Of a stretch of DNA of 64,000 nucleotides, positions 32,216 through 44,900 are shown piece after piece. Below the pieces are notes generated by a model, which was not told where the DNA came from, searched no databases, and worked only from the letters and a program-made list of their open reading frames with translations. Both the position numbers and the translations under genes were made by a program. Origin of the DNA: Hyphochytrium catenoides (taxonomy: Eukaryota > Sar > Hyphochytriomycetes > Hyphochytriales > Hyphochytriaceae); NCBI GenBank assembly GCA_900088475.1, contig FLMG01002184.1, positions 62,001 through 126,000 of the forward strand, in the 5' to 3' direction. Each line of letters begins with the position of its first letter. Within the stretch, counting starts at the first letter, position 1.

Positions 32216-32942
32216 TTCTCGATAACTGTCAGCAGCAGGAAGAACCCAAGGCCTTACTAAGTAAGAGCAACCTCTTCGCTGTACGATCGACACGTTTGTA
32301 TGGAGCTGACAAACACAGCAGACTGACTCCTCAGCAAGCGGTATGAGAAGTTACAGATGTCCTCTGCCAGAACGAGGCATTCTGATTCTTGGCTTGTCAT
32401 GAGCTTGATTCTTTGGATCCATGGGCATCTCACTGCTGCCAGCTCCAGTTTTTCTGCCTTGCTTGGAAAAAAAATGTTCAAGAATGCGGAGGACCTGTAC
32501 ATGTATGTACTGTAGAACTACATGCATGTACAGTAGAATACATTTAGAATGCAAAGGAGCGCTGCTAAACAGATTTAGAATGGAACCACCCGCTCCAATA
32601 CAGTACAGTACTGTATACAGTACTGTGTTCAGTACATCAACTTGCAAGGAGCTTATTATGAATCCACATATGTAAAACGGTACAGTAGTGTTTTGTACAA
32701 TGTAGAAGTACAGTACCGTAGGAGTCAAATAGGAACGTTGGTCGCACTTGTAGTGGTAGTACAAATAGTAGAACTGTGCTGTGTAACCGCGCCAGCCCTC
32801 CCCAAGCGTCAAGCGTCGCTTCGTCGGCAATGAGCTGCAGATTCTCTCGGCAGCAGTGCTCATTTTAATTCTCGATTCGAGGTACGAGGAAGCTGGCCGA
32901 TGTAACAGCCTCAGAAGCTACGGTGCTCCGAAGGGGTGAACC
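32216..32942. promoter_or_regulatory. Divergent upstream region of cornichon and dynein genes
   Basis: This 727-base region separates two divergently transcribed starts and must contain both promoters. It carries the palindromic repeat cluster reported separately (about 32495-32725). No TATA-type element can be assigned with confidence, and the minus-strand open frames through it look random. Confidence 0.4.
32495..32725. repeat. Palindromic TACAGTACTGTA repeat cluster
   Basis: About 230 bases contain many overlapping copies of TGTAC, TACAGTA and AGTACTGT in both orientations. They include a perfect 22-base palindrome at 32605-32626 (half-site ACAGTACTGTA), ACATGCATGT at about 32520 and further copies at about 32680-32720. 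Related units occur at 8061-8098 and 49315-49365, also in non-coding DNA. Confidence 0.7.
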
Positions 32943-35900
32943 ATGGCTCTGAGTGCTAGACACCGTTGGTGTGTCCAAAAGCTTGGCGAGAGCTTTGGGC
33001 CTGCGGTGACCGAAGCAGATATCGAAGCGTTCCTTCGCCAAGAAGAAGTTCTTCACTCTTTCAATGAGCTTTTTAAAGGAAGTGGGCCCCAGCAGCTCTT
33101 CGTGTTCTATCAGTCTCCCGATGTGAAGAATAAGGTATGGGCTCCTATCAGTATCGCCATATACAGCTACCTGACCGCCGTACGTCAAGGCTGGAGAGTA
33201 CGTCTCCTCAGACGGCCCTCCAAAGCTAGTCCTAACGAATGGCGACGATGTTAAATTGCGCTCCAAATGCTGCTACTTTATTAGAAGCACAGAAGGGAGG
33301 CCAGTTGATACAACCAAGGTTCGCCCATAAGAGTATCCATAATAGCCTTCGTCCTGGTCACAAATGGACTAAAAACTCGTGACAAAACAGGTGTCTGATG
33401 CTGAACTTCTGGCTGGAGAGTTGGAAGCAAACTGTCTCAAGACGATGCAGACACTTCTCTCCAATCTCTACCGTCCTCTACTGGGCGCCAGGTCAGACTG
33501 GGGAAAAGCAGAGCCACTCCAGCAACAGGAAGTGCTCCAAGACGTGGACAAGTTTGCAATGAACCTTCAGGAAGCTCTGAAAAGCGTCGTCGGTGGCGTA
33601 GAGTTACGCAAGCCTGACAAAGCCCAGCTCGAGCTTGATGTCAGAAAACTGTCTCAAGACGCGACAGTTGTCAAGAACTTTCAAGGTAAGGAAGCATTAG
33701 GGAAGTGTACGTAATTGTGTGAGTCCAACTAACCTACTGCAATTCTAGCGCTTGTGGAGGAATGGTGTGCCATTATTGAAAGCTGCTTGCAGCAGAAAGA
33801 TGAGGAGAATGAACCCGACCAGTCTATGGGAGGTCCGATGACGGAGCTCGAGTATTGGAGAAAGCGTATGCAGAGATTGACAAGCATTACAGAGCATCTA
33901 AAATCCAAGGAATGCAAACTTGTCACGTCTACATTGCAGATGACTACAAAAAGCCCGGACGACGTCCACAGAACCAAGCTACTGAGTCTGCTTCGCCGAT
34001 GGAAGTCCATAGACATCAGCATTACGGAGGCTGCCAACGAAGCCAAAGATAACGTCAAATATCTCTTCACTCTCGAGAGATTTATTCAGCCACTGTACAC
34101 AGGCACTCCCTCCACCATCATCGACACATTGCCAGCTTTGATCAACTCAATCAAGATGATCCTCACCATTGCCCGCTACTACAACACCTCAGACAGGTTA
34201 ACGGGCCTGTTCCAGAAGATTACCTTCCAGATGATTGCTAAGTGTAAGGACTGCATTCTCAATAGTAATGGAGAGCCTAAGTCCTTGTGGGAGCAAAACC
34301 CCGAGGAGCTAATCCGCAATCTTGAGTCGTGCTTAAAACTCAATGAAGCATATCAAGAGCAGTACCGAATCGTGAAAGAGAAGCTCCAAACCACTCCGAA
34401 GGGAAAGCAGTTTGATTTCCCGGAAGCTCAGATATTTGGCAAGCTGGATCTGTTCTGCAGGCGAATAGTGAAGCTTATTGACATGTTCAGCACCATCCAC
34501 CAGTTCGATGCTCTGTCCCGGCATCGTTTGGAAGGGATGGAGCCACTAATAGAGCAATTCCATAACATAGTCAAGGACTTCAAGAACAAGAGGCATGACC
34601 TTCTGGATTATCATAACAACAAGTTTGACAGAGACTATGTGGAGTTCAACGTCCATATCTCGGATTTGGAAGGCTCACTGCAGCAGTTTATCAATCAACG
34701 CTTTGATAGCATCACAAGCATCGAACAATCACTGAATCTTCTCCGAAAGTTCCAGACCATCCTGCAGCGCGAAAACCTCAAGAGCGATCTCGACTCCAAG
34801 TTCAACCTTATCTTTCAAAACTATGCCGTAGAGCTGGAGAATGTCCAAGAGCTCTATGAGAAGCACAAACAAAACCCACCTATTCCTAGAGACTTACCGC
34901 CGGTAGCTGGCAACATAAAATGGTCCCGACATCTGCTCAAACGGATTGAAGAGCCCATGAAGAGGTTTGAAAGCAATCAAATAGTGTTAGCGAGCAAGGA
35001 CGCTAAGCGCATCATCAAGCAGTACAACAAAGTTGCCCGTACCCTTGTGGCTTTTGAGTACCTATGGTATCAGGCCTGGGTGAAGTCAATTGATGAGGCC
35101 AAAGCTGGGCTCCATGCTACATTAGTCGTTCGTCACCCAGAAGACGGCCATCTTTACGTCAACTTTGACACAGAGGTTCTTCAGCTCATTCGTGAGGCGA
35201 AGTGCCTAGATCGAATGTCAATCGAGATCCCAGAATCAGCCAAGATTGTCCTTTTGCAGGAGGAGAAGTTCAAATCGTACTATAATGAACTTCAGCATAC
35301 TCTAACCAAGTACGAGCGGGTGGTCAAGAGGGTGATCCCAGTGACAGCGACCCTTCTTCAGCCACATTTCAACGACATGGAGTATAAGCTACGGCCTGGC
35401 ATGACCACTCTGACCTGGACCTCCATGAACATAGACAGCTATAAGAATATTATCCAGACAGGGCTGCAGAAGTTGGAGGAACTAGTGCACAACATAAGGG
35501 ATATAGTGGAGAACAGGATTGAGAAAAACCTGAAAATTGTCAGCAAGACGCGACTCGTGAGCTTGCCCGAAGACCGGTCGTACACTCTGGACGAATTCGT
35601 TGCCATTCAGGAGAAGATCATGCACAAGGAAAGCGCTCTTTTACAAGGCAAAAATGTAGAGGTTGAGAATGCTGTCGAGGACCTGATCAAAGTGATCCTC
35701 AGCTATTCCCTCAGTAAGCCTGTGATCTCGGTCCCATCTGAGGAAGTTCAAAAGCTACGAAAGCACTACAATCACTTCATGTACCAGGCTTTGCTACACT
35801 GCACGAAGAACTCTCTTAACCTTATGAAGAGAAGAGTTTCCTATCGAGAAGGGGGACACTTTGCATTCCATGGGCGTCCACTCTTTGATGTGGAGGTAGT

Positions 35901-38900
35901 ACTTACGCCACCAAAGGTGTCCCTTCACCCTAATCTTGACGAGATTCAGAATTGCATCAACAGGGCAGCAAAGACTGTTCTTGCCTGCACCAAGACTTTG
36001 TGGAAGTGGGGCCAATCAGGCCAGCCAGAAGATGCCTTACAGCCTAGGAAGGCGTTCTTCGACAAGATCACGAAGGATATTGAGATAGTGCGCGTAGTGC
36101 TACTCCTTACTGGTAGCATTCATGGCACCAGGAATGGTGTAGAGAATTCTCTAGCTAAGTTTGAGCAGTTTCACTGGCTGTGGAGGGAGGACAAGGCAGA
36201 AGCATATGCGGAGTTTACGAAGCAACAACCTCAACTTACCGACTATGAGCAGGAGCTCCTAAGATTTGCCGCCACCGAAAACACAGTGGAACAGACTCAG
36301 CCAGTAGAAGTCATCGGTGCTCTCTCTCTCAATACTCGGACACTTAAGAAGCAACTGATCAAAGAGGCAGAGCGTTGGAAGACGCAATACTCAGAGAATC
36401 TTCACAATGAAGCGCGGTCCCGGATGAATACATTGATGGATTACTTTCGCACCACTACTGGCAAGCTTCACAGAGAGGTTGTCGACCTCGATTCCTTGGG
36501 ATTCGTGATGACGATCTTGAAGGAAGTCAGGCGGAAGGAGTCTGATATAGATCGAGAAATCGGTCCAATTCTTGAAATGTATCGGCTCCTGGAGAAGTAC
36601 CTTTCAGACTTCATGGATAAGGAGGAAATGGACCAGAAAAGCATTCTAAGTGCCAGCTGGAAGAAGACCATTCGCTTGGCTGAGCAGCGAGCTGCTGAAC
36701 TTAGCAAGTCGCAGGGGACATTCAAGCGCGGGCTGCTAAAAGATATCCGTGCTTTTATGGCTGATATTGTGGCCTTCAGGAAGGACTTTCTTCTCAACGG
36801 CCCAATGGTGCGGGGCATACGGCCAATGGACGCAGTGGAACGTCTAGGGCGATACAAAGAGGAGTATCAGATCCGTAATAGAAAGTATGAGCTGTATGCT
36901 AGTGGCGAGGACCTTTTTGCTCTGGATCGCACAGAGTATCCGGAGCTGGTGCAGACGCAAAAAGAGTTGGAGCTTCTGGACAAACTGTTCGGCTTGTACC
37001 AGGACGTCATAAAGACCCTAGAAGAATGGAAGAGTATCCCTTGGATCAACGTGCCCGATGCTATGCAGAGCATGACGGAGAAGGTGGACCAGTTCTCCTT
37101 CCGCTGCAAGAGGCTGCCACAGAAGCTCAAGGATTGGGAGGCCTACCACGAGTTAAAGAAGGCCATCGATGACTTCTCAACCGTGCTCCCGTTGTTGCAA
37201 GAGCTGAGTAAGCCTTCTATAAGGCAACGGCACTGGCAGGAAATAATGAAGATTACTGGGTCCAGTTTCGATGTCGAGCGGACAGACTTCAAACTCAGTG
37301 CCATTTTGGACGCCAATCTTGTGGACCATAAGTCAGAAATCGAGGAGATTATTGATAGCGCTGACAAGCAACTAAAGATTGAGAAGTCTCTGAAAGATAT
37401 TGCAGAGCGGTGGGAGAAGGAGGAGTTTCAGTTCCAAGACTGGAAAGGTCGAAACATAAGTGTTCTAAAGGCTGTAGTGCCCGTTGTGGAGGAGCTAGAG
37501 GAAGCGCAAATGAACATTCAAACGATGTTGACCATGAGGCATGTCCTACCTTTCAAGGAAGAATGTCAGACAAGATTGCAAGTGCTCTCGGATACGTCCG
37601 ATACGTTGGAAAGGTGGATTAAAGTCCAGCTCCTTTGGTGTTCGCTGGAATCTGTCTTCACCGGCGGGGATATTGCAAAACAAATGCCATTGGAAGCAAA
37701 AAAGTTCTCGAAGATTGACAAGGACTGGGCAAAGATTATGGCAAAAGCCGTCGAGACATCGATTGTCCTTGAATGCTGTGCCAATGAAACCCTCAAAGAA
37801 TCCCTGCCCACGATGTATTCCGAGCTAGAGAAATGCCAAAAGTCCCTGGAAGGATATCTGGAGCAGAAGAGAAACAAGTTCCCTCGATTCTACTTTGTCT
37901 CTAACCCCGGTCTGCTCATTATCCTGTCTCAGGGCTCTGATCCTCTTTCTATGAACCAGCATTATGAGAAGGTCTTTGACAGCATTGAGAAAGTGGTCCA
38001 TAACGCCAAAGACAAGACTGTGATTATGAGCATGATATCAGCAGTGGAGGAAGTCCCATTTTCTACACCTCTCAAAGCAGTCGGTAACATTGAAGACTGG
38101 CTAAGTGAGCTCTGTAAGGAGATGCAGAGGACAATGAAGGATATTTGTAGGAATTGCGCTGCGGATGTCAGTCAATTAGGTGCGGATGTCAAGAATCTGA
38201 AGTCATTCGTAGACAACTATATTGCTCAATTTGCTCTTCTGGGCATCCAGCTAATGTGGACCTCAGATTGCCAGTCAGCTTTAGAGCAATGCAAAACCAA
38301 AAAGACGGCAATGAAGGACTGCGTCACCAGACAGAATCAGGTGTTGACTGAACTCTCCTCTTGGTGTCTTCAAGATCTCGGATCGAGGGAAAATAGACGG
38401 AAGATCGAGACTTTGATCACCATCCATGTTCACCAGCGCGATGTGACCAATGACCTATCAAGCTTGCACAAGCAGAAAAAGATTGGAGATCCAAATGACT
38501 TTGAATGGCTTAAGCAAGCAAGGTTCTATTGGAGGCCTGGAAACCGCGATGAGATATCTGATGACGCTGCTTGTGTCATCTCTATCTCAGACGTGGACTT
38601 CAACTATCAGTTCGAGTACCTGGGGTCCAAAGAGCGGCTTGTCATTACGCCTCTCACTGACAGATGCTACATTACACTTGCACAAGCTCTGGGAATGTAC
38701 TTTGGTGGTGCACCTGCGGGGCCTGCTGGTACCGGCAAAACCGAGACAGTTAAGGATCTAGGTCGAGCTCTGGGTCTCTATGTGGTGGTCACAAACTGTA
38801 CTGATCAGCAGAAATACACAGACTGTGCCAAGATCTTCAAAGGTCTCTGCATGGGAGGGCTTTGGGGATGCTTTGACGAGTTCAATCGGATCCAGCTACC

Positions 38901-41900
38901 AGTACTGTCGGTGGTAGCACAGCAGGTGCTTGCCATTCAGAACGCCAAAAAGGCTGGCATGCCACAATTTCAGTTTCCTGGAGACCCCCAAAATATTGTT
39001 CTTAACCCTGTCTGCGGCTTCTTCATCACTATGAACCCCGGTTATGCGGGCAGACAGGAGCTACCAGAGAACCTTAAGGCATTGTTCAGAGGCGTCGCAA
39101 TGATGGTCCCTGACTTCGAGATAATTATGAAGGTCAAGCTTTGTTCTGTGGGATATATGGAGTTCAGCATGCTGGCGAAAAAGTTCTACATCCTCTATAA
39201 CACTTGCAAAGAACAGCTTTCGGCGCAGAAGCATTATGACTGGGGTTTGAGGAACATTCTTGCAGTGCTCAGAACAGCAGGAAAGACGAAGCGAGATAAC
39301 ATCAACAGTCCAGAATCCGCTCTTCTTTATCAGACATTGAGAGACATGAACTTGTCCAAGTTAGTAGCGCAAGATGTCCCTCTCTTTCTATCTCTCCTCT
39401 CTGACCTGTTCCCAACGGTATCTTCGCCTCCAAAGGGTTCTTACCCTGACGTGGAGCAGGCTCTAACACATTGTATTGAGGAGGCCGAACTGGTGCTGCA
39501 TCCTTCATGGATGAATAAGATCATACAACTGTACGAGACTCAGCTTGTCCGCCACGGTATCATGTTAGTGGGCCCCACTGGTGGCGGCAAGTCCAAAATC
39601 TTCGAGATGCTGGGAAACACATTGAGTCGGGTAACAGGCACCACTCACAAGCAGGCCAGGCTTAATCCTAAGGCCATAAGGGCAGCTGAAATGTATGGCG
39701 AACTAGATCCCACTTCAGGAGAGTGGACATCAGGAGTTTTCGCTGCAATGTGGTCGAAGTTCAATAATAGGGCCAACAAGTTCATCACGTGGATCATTTG
39801 CGATGGCCCAGTGGACGCCATTTGGATTGAAGATCTCAACACCGTCTTGGACGATAACAAGATCTTAACCTTGGCCAATGGCGATAGAATGCCAATGACG
39901 GATAATGTAAAGCTCATGTTCGAGGTTGAGACCCTTGTGAATGCATCGCCTGCTACGGTCTCCCGAGCTGGCATTGTGTTTGTCAGTGACACCGACCTAG
40001 ACTGGGGCCCGGTAGTGGAGGGCTGGTGTCGCAAGCAGCCGAAGGAGTTTAATTCAATTTATGCAGAGCTCTTCCAGAGGTATCTGGGTGAATGCCATCC
40101 TCTCAGCATTGGTCACTGCATGGAGTATTTAACGAGAAACACACAGGAGGTAATGAAGCTTTCACGTGTTGGGAAGGCCTCAATGCTCTTCCATTTGTTG
40201 GAAGGGCTTATCAAAGGAGGCTTCTCCAGCAAATTGGCGATGAACTCTCCTGAAGTACTAGCCTGTCAGTTAGAGAAGTTATTCCAGTACTGCGTAGCGT
40301 GGGCTATGGGCGGCCTACTTGAGCAAGAGGACAGGAGTAAGTTTGATGAATGGATGAGAACCGTCGATCGTAAAGGGCTGATGCCAAAGGTGGACGCCGG
40401 AGAAAGCATTTTCGAGTATTTTGTCGACGATACCTTCGAGTGGAAGAAATGGAAGCCACCATCATGGACTTATCCTAAAGGCGATACCCTGAACTTTTCA
40501 AGTCTATTGGTACCCACTATGGACTCTACACGCGCGATCTACCTCTGCCAAGCCATGCACCGCCTCCATAAGCCGACTTTGATGGTAGGGGGCTCAGGCA
40601 CAGCAAAGACTTCCACGGCCCAGATGTTTTTTGCCAAGTTGGACCCGGAAACTACCCTCATCAAAAGCGTCAACTTTTCGAACGCCACAACTCCGTTTAT
40701 GTTTCAGACAGCAGTTGAGTCAGAGTTGGACAAGAGAGGGGGAAAGAGCTTCGGACCTCCCAACGGAAAGAAGATGATGATTTTCCTAGATGATCTCAGC
40801 ATGCCACTAGTCAACACATGGGGAGATCAACCCACTCTCGAGATGGCTCGGCTCATGATCGAATGGGGCGGCTTCTGTTTCCTGGACAAGGACAAGAGAG
40901 GTGATTTCAAGGTTTGCGAAGATCTTCTCTATCTCGGAGCCATGAACCACCCTGGAGGAGGAAGGAATGACATCCCTAACCGGCTGAAGCGTCACTTCTT
41001 CTGCTTCAACATGGTGCTCCCGTCTATCACATCCATCGACGATATTTATGGGCAGATGTTAAAGGGAAGATTCCAGAGCTCAGAATTTAGTTCTAATTTT
41101 CTCAGTGTAATGACTTCTCTAACAAAGGTTACCATCGTCTTGTGGCGCAAGATCAAGCAAAAGATGCTTCCCACTCCGGCGAAGTTCCACTACAATTTTA
41201 ACATGCGCGACCTCAGCCGCGTCTTCCAGGGCATCCTTACCACTCCAAAGCAAACTATCCTCACGGGTGGGATCAAGGTGGAGCGGAGGGAAATGCCGCC
41301 CATGATGCCTGAGGTCCTTCTTGTCAGGCTATGGCGGCACGAGTGCGACCGGGTCTTTGAGGACAAGCTGACCAACCACCAAGACAAAAACTGGTACAAG
41401 GATTACCTACACGGCCTCACTGCCGAGATGTTTTCCCCAGAGTATGCAGAAGCTACAAAAGAGGAAATGTATATGGTAAACTTCCTCAGAGATCCCGTAC
41501 CTGATGCTGATGGTGTTATTGAGGATAATGCACCGAAGGTTTATGAGCCTGGAGGAAGTATAGGTGACATCCGCCAGCGTGTAGAGATGTTCCTTACTAA
41601 GCACAACGAGGAGTTCCCTGCCAAGAAAATGGAGCTGGTCCTTTTCAAAGATGCACTGCGCCACCTTCTCCGCATTTCTAGAATTATTGAGATGCCGAGA
41701 GGCAGTGCACTGCTTGTCGGAGTTGGTGGTTCTGGGAAGCAGTCACTCACAAAGCTAGCGTCGTACATGTCGCGATCGGTGGTCTTCCAAATCACTCTCA
41801 CAAAGTCATACAACTTTGCCAGCTTTATGGAGGACCTCCGGACCCTATTCAAGGGAGCTGGGCACCAACGCAAGCAGATGACGTTTTTGTTCACTGACTC

Positions 41901-44900
41901 TCATATTAAGGACGAGAATTTCTTAGAACTTTTGAACTCAGTTCTGCTGACCGGAGAAGTCGCAGGTCTTTTTGCAAAAGATGAGATGATGGCAATGACT
42001 GCGGATATTCGGGCTAGCTTCATGAAAGAGCGACCTGGAATGGCTGACACCCAGGCTAACCTCAAGCAGTACTTTACAGACTGCGTTCGCGACAATCTCC
42101 ATGTCGTCCTTTGCATGTCACCTCTCAACCCGAAGTTCCCAGAGAGAGGTAGAAAGTTTCCCGGCATCATTAACGTGCCGACCATTGACTGGTTCTTGCC
42201 ATGGCCAGAAGAGGCTCTGGTTGACGTCTCCCGTGGCTTCATTTCTGAGTTCCCCATGGACTGTGACACGCAAGCCCGTGATGGTCTCATCTCCCACATG
42301 GGAATGGTGCACAAAATGGTCACTGAGGTCTGCCAAGATTACTTTCTAAAAATGAGAAGGAATGTCTACCAAACCCCCAAGTCCTATCTGTCCTTCATCC
42401 ATAGCTACAAGACCATGTACACAGCCAAGCTGAAGGAAATCAATGAAAAGGAACAGCGTGTGAATCTGGGTCTCAAAAAGCTCATTGGCGGTGCAGAAGA
42501 CGTGCGTGCTCTTAAGCTCATCCTGGCCGAGGAACAGAAGAAGCTTGAGGTTGCAACTGTGGAGACGAACAACATGCTTCGTAGTCTAGAGGTCAGCTCC
42601 AGCGAGGCCAAGAAGGAGGGAGATCAGGTCGCGACTATTAAAGCCCGATGTGAAGAAGATGCCAAACGCATCAAAAAAGAGAAGGAGGACTGCGAAGAAG
42701 ACCTTGCCAAAGCCAGACCCTACGTCGTTGAGGCTGAGACCGCGATTGATTCCATTAAACCAGCACATATCGGCGAGATCAGGAAGCTTCCAAAGCCATC
42801 TGATATCATCAAGCTCGTCTTTGACGGTGTCCTGATCCTCTTCAAGGAACCCCTCAACCCTGTCAAGGCTACTAAGCTCAACGTCGCCAAGAAAGATGTT
42901 GACTTCGTTGAGCCGTCCTTCGTCCCTCATGCCCAGAAGATGTTGAATGACATAAATTTTCTGAACAAGGTACAGAGCTTTGGCAAGTCCGAAAAGGACC
43001 TCATCAATGAAGAGACTATTGAGCTTCTCTTGCCTTATATGGAGCTTGAAGGATTCCTGCCGTCTGTGGCTAAGAATGCCTCTGCCGCAGCTGAAGGTTT
43101 ATGCACATGGGTTAGGGCGATGAAGTTCTATCACGAAGCGTCTAAAATCGTGAAACCGAAGCTGGAAGCTCTTGCCATTGCGGAGTCACAAATGGAGGCT
43201 GCCAACAAGGCACTGGCTTCGGCCGAAGGTCGCCTTCAGAAGTGCAAGGCCAGACTTGGTGAGCTGCAGACTATGTTTGACTCTCAAATGGCGGAAAAGC
43301 AGAGGATCGAAGATGGTGCGCAGGCACTAGCCAAAAAAATGGCTCAGGCCAGCGACCTCATCAATGGGCTCTCAGGAGAACGAGAGCGATGGACTGAAGA
43401 TTCTAAGCACTTCGCTGACCTCAAGCAAAGGCTTGTAGGGGACTGTGCCTTGGCTTGTGCTTTTGTCTCATACCTTGGTCCCTTTAACCAGGACTTTAGG
43501 ATGCAATGCGTCAATGACAAGTTCACCGGGGATTGCCTTGCCAAAATGGTCCCTGTGACAAAGAACTTGGACATCATCTCCTTCTTAGTGGATATTGGTA
43601 CTATTGGTGATTGGAATATGGAAGGCCTTCCCACGGATCCTCTATCCATACAGAATGGTATATTGGTCACGCGCTCAAGCCGTTACCCTTTGCTCATAGA
43701 TCCTCAGGGTCAGGCACTTAATTGGATCAAAAACAGAGAGGCTAAGCGGATGCCACAGTGGGGTACCACAACGCTCACTGCTCCGAAACTTAAGGACCAA
43801 CTAGAGTTCTGCATGAGCGAGGGTAAGGCCCTCGTAGTAACTGGAGTAGAACAGGAAATTGACCCCATGCTAGACCCAGTTTTGGAGAAACAGATCATCG
43901 TGAGGGGAGGGCGGATGTCGATCAACGTCTCGGATAAGAACATGGAACTGGATCCGGCGTTCACGATGTACTTCATTACCCGTTTGCCGAATCCTCATTT
44001 CTCTCCGGAGCTGCAGGCCAAAACAACCGTGGTAGACTTCACAGTGACGATGAAGGGCTTAGAAGAGCAACTTCTGGGCAGAGTGATCAGTAAAGAACAA
44101 AAGGCGCTGGAAGATCAGCTCAACCAGGTGCTTAGCGAGGTCAATGCCAACACCAAGGCTCTTTTGCAGCTAGACGCTTCGCTGCTAGAAAGATTGACGT
44201 CGAATTCGGGAAATCTCCTGGAAGATGATGAGCTCATCGTCGTGCTCGCTAATACTAAAGCAAAGGCGGCAGAGGTGAAGGAAAAGCTTATTGCGGCTGA
44301 CGAGACGAAGCTGAACATCAATGAAAAACGAGAGCAATTCCGTGCCGTCGCTGCCCGCGGATCTGTACTCTATTTCTCTATTGTCGAGATGTCCCTTGTG
44401 AACTGCATGTACCAGACGTCCTTGGATCAGTTCCTGGCTCTATTCATGAAGTCAATGGAGATGGCTGAGCGGGCTACCCTGGCATCGAAGCGTGTTAACA
44501 ACATCATTGACACCATGACTTATATCACCTACCGATACATTAATCGGGGTCTATACGAGAAGGGCAAACTCACATTCGTACTAATTGTCACCCTTAAGAT
44601 CCTCATTGGAGCTAATCTGCTCACACAAACAGACCTTAACCTCTTCTTGCGAGGTGGAGCTGCCCTTGACATCAACTCTGTACGGAGAAAGCCCTTCAAT
44701 TGGCTCAGTAACGAAGCATGGCTTAATGTTGTGGAGCTATCACAGAAATGTAAGTTCTTCGTCAACCTGCCAAATGAGATGACTGCGAATGAAGGTATGT
44801 GGCGGAGATGGTACGAAGACAATGAACCTGAAGGCATGGCAATCCCGGACTACGAAGCTCGACTCTCGGACGTGGCGGACATAAGCTCCTTCTACAAGCT

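Noticed and set aside
32605-32626. A CRISPR-like or tRNA-like element in the palindrome cluster
   Set aside because: Spacing is irregular, there are no unique spacers, no cloverleaf forms, and the genome is eukaryotic.
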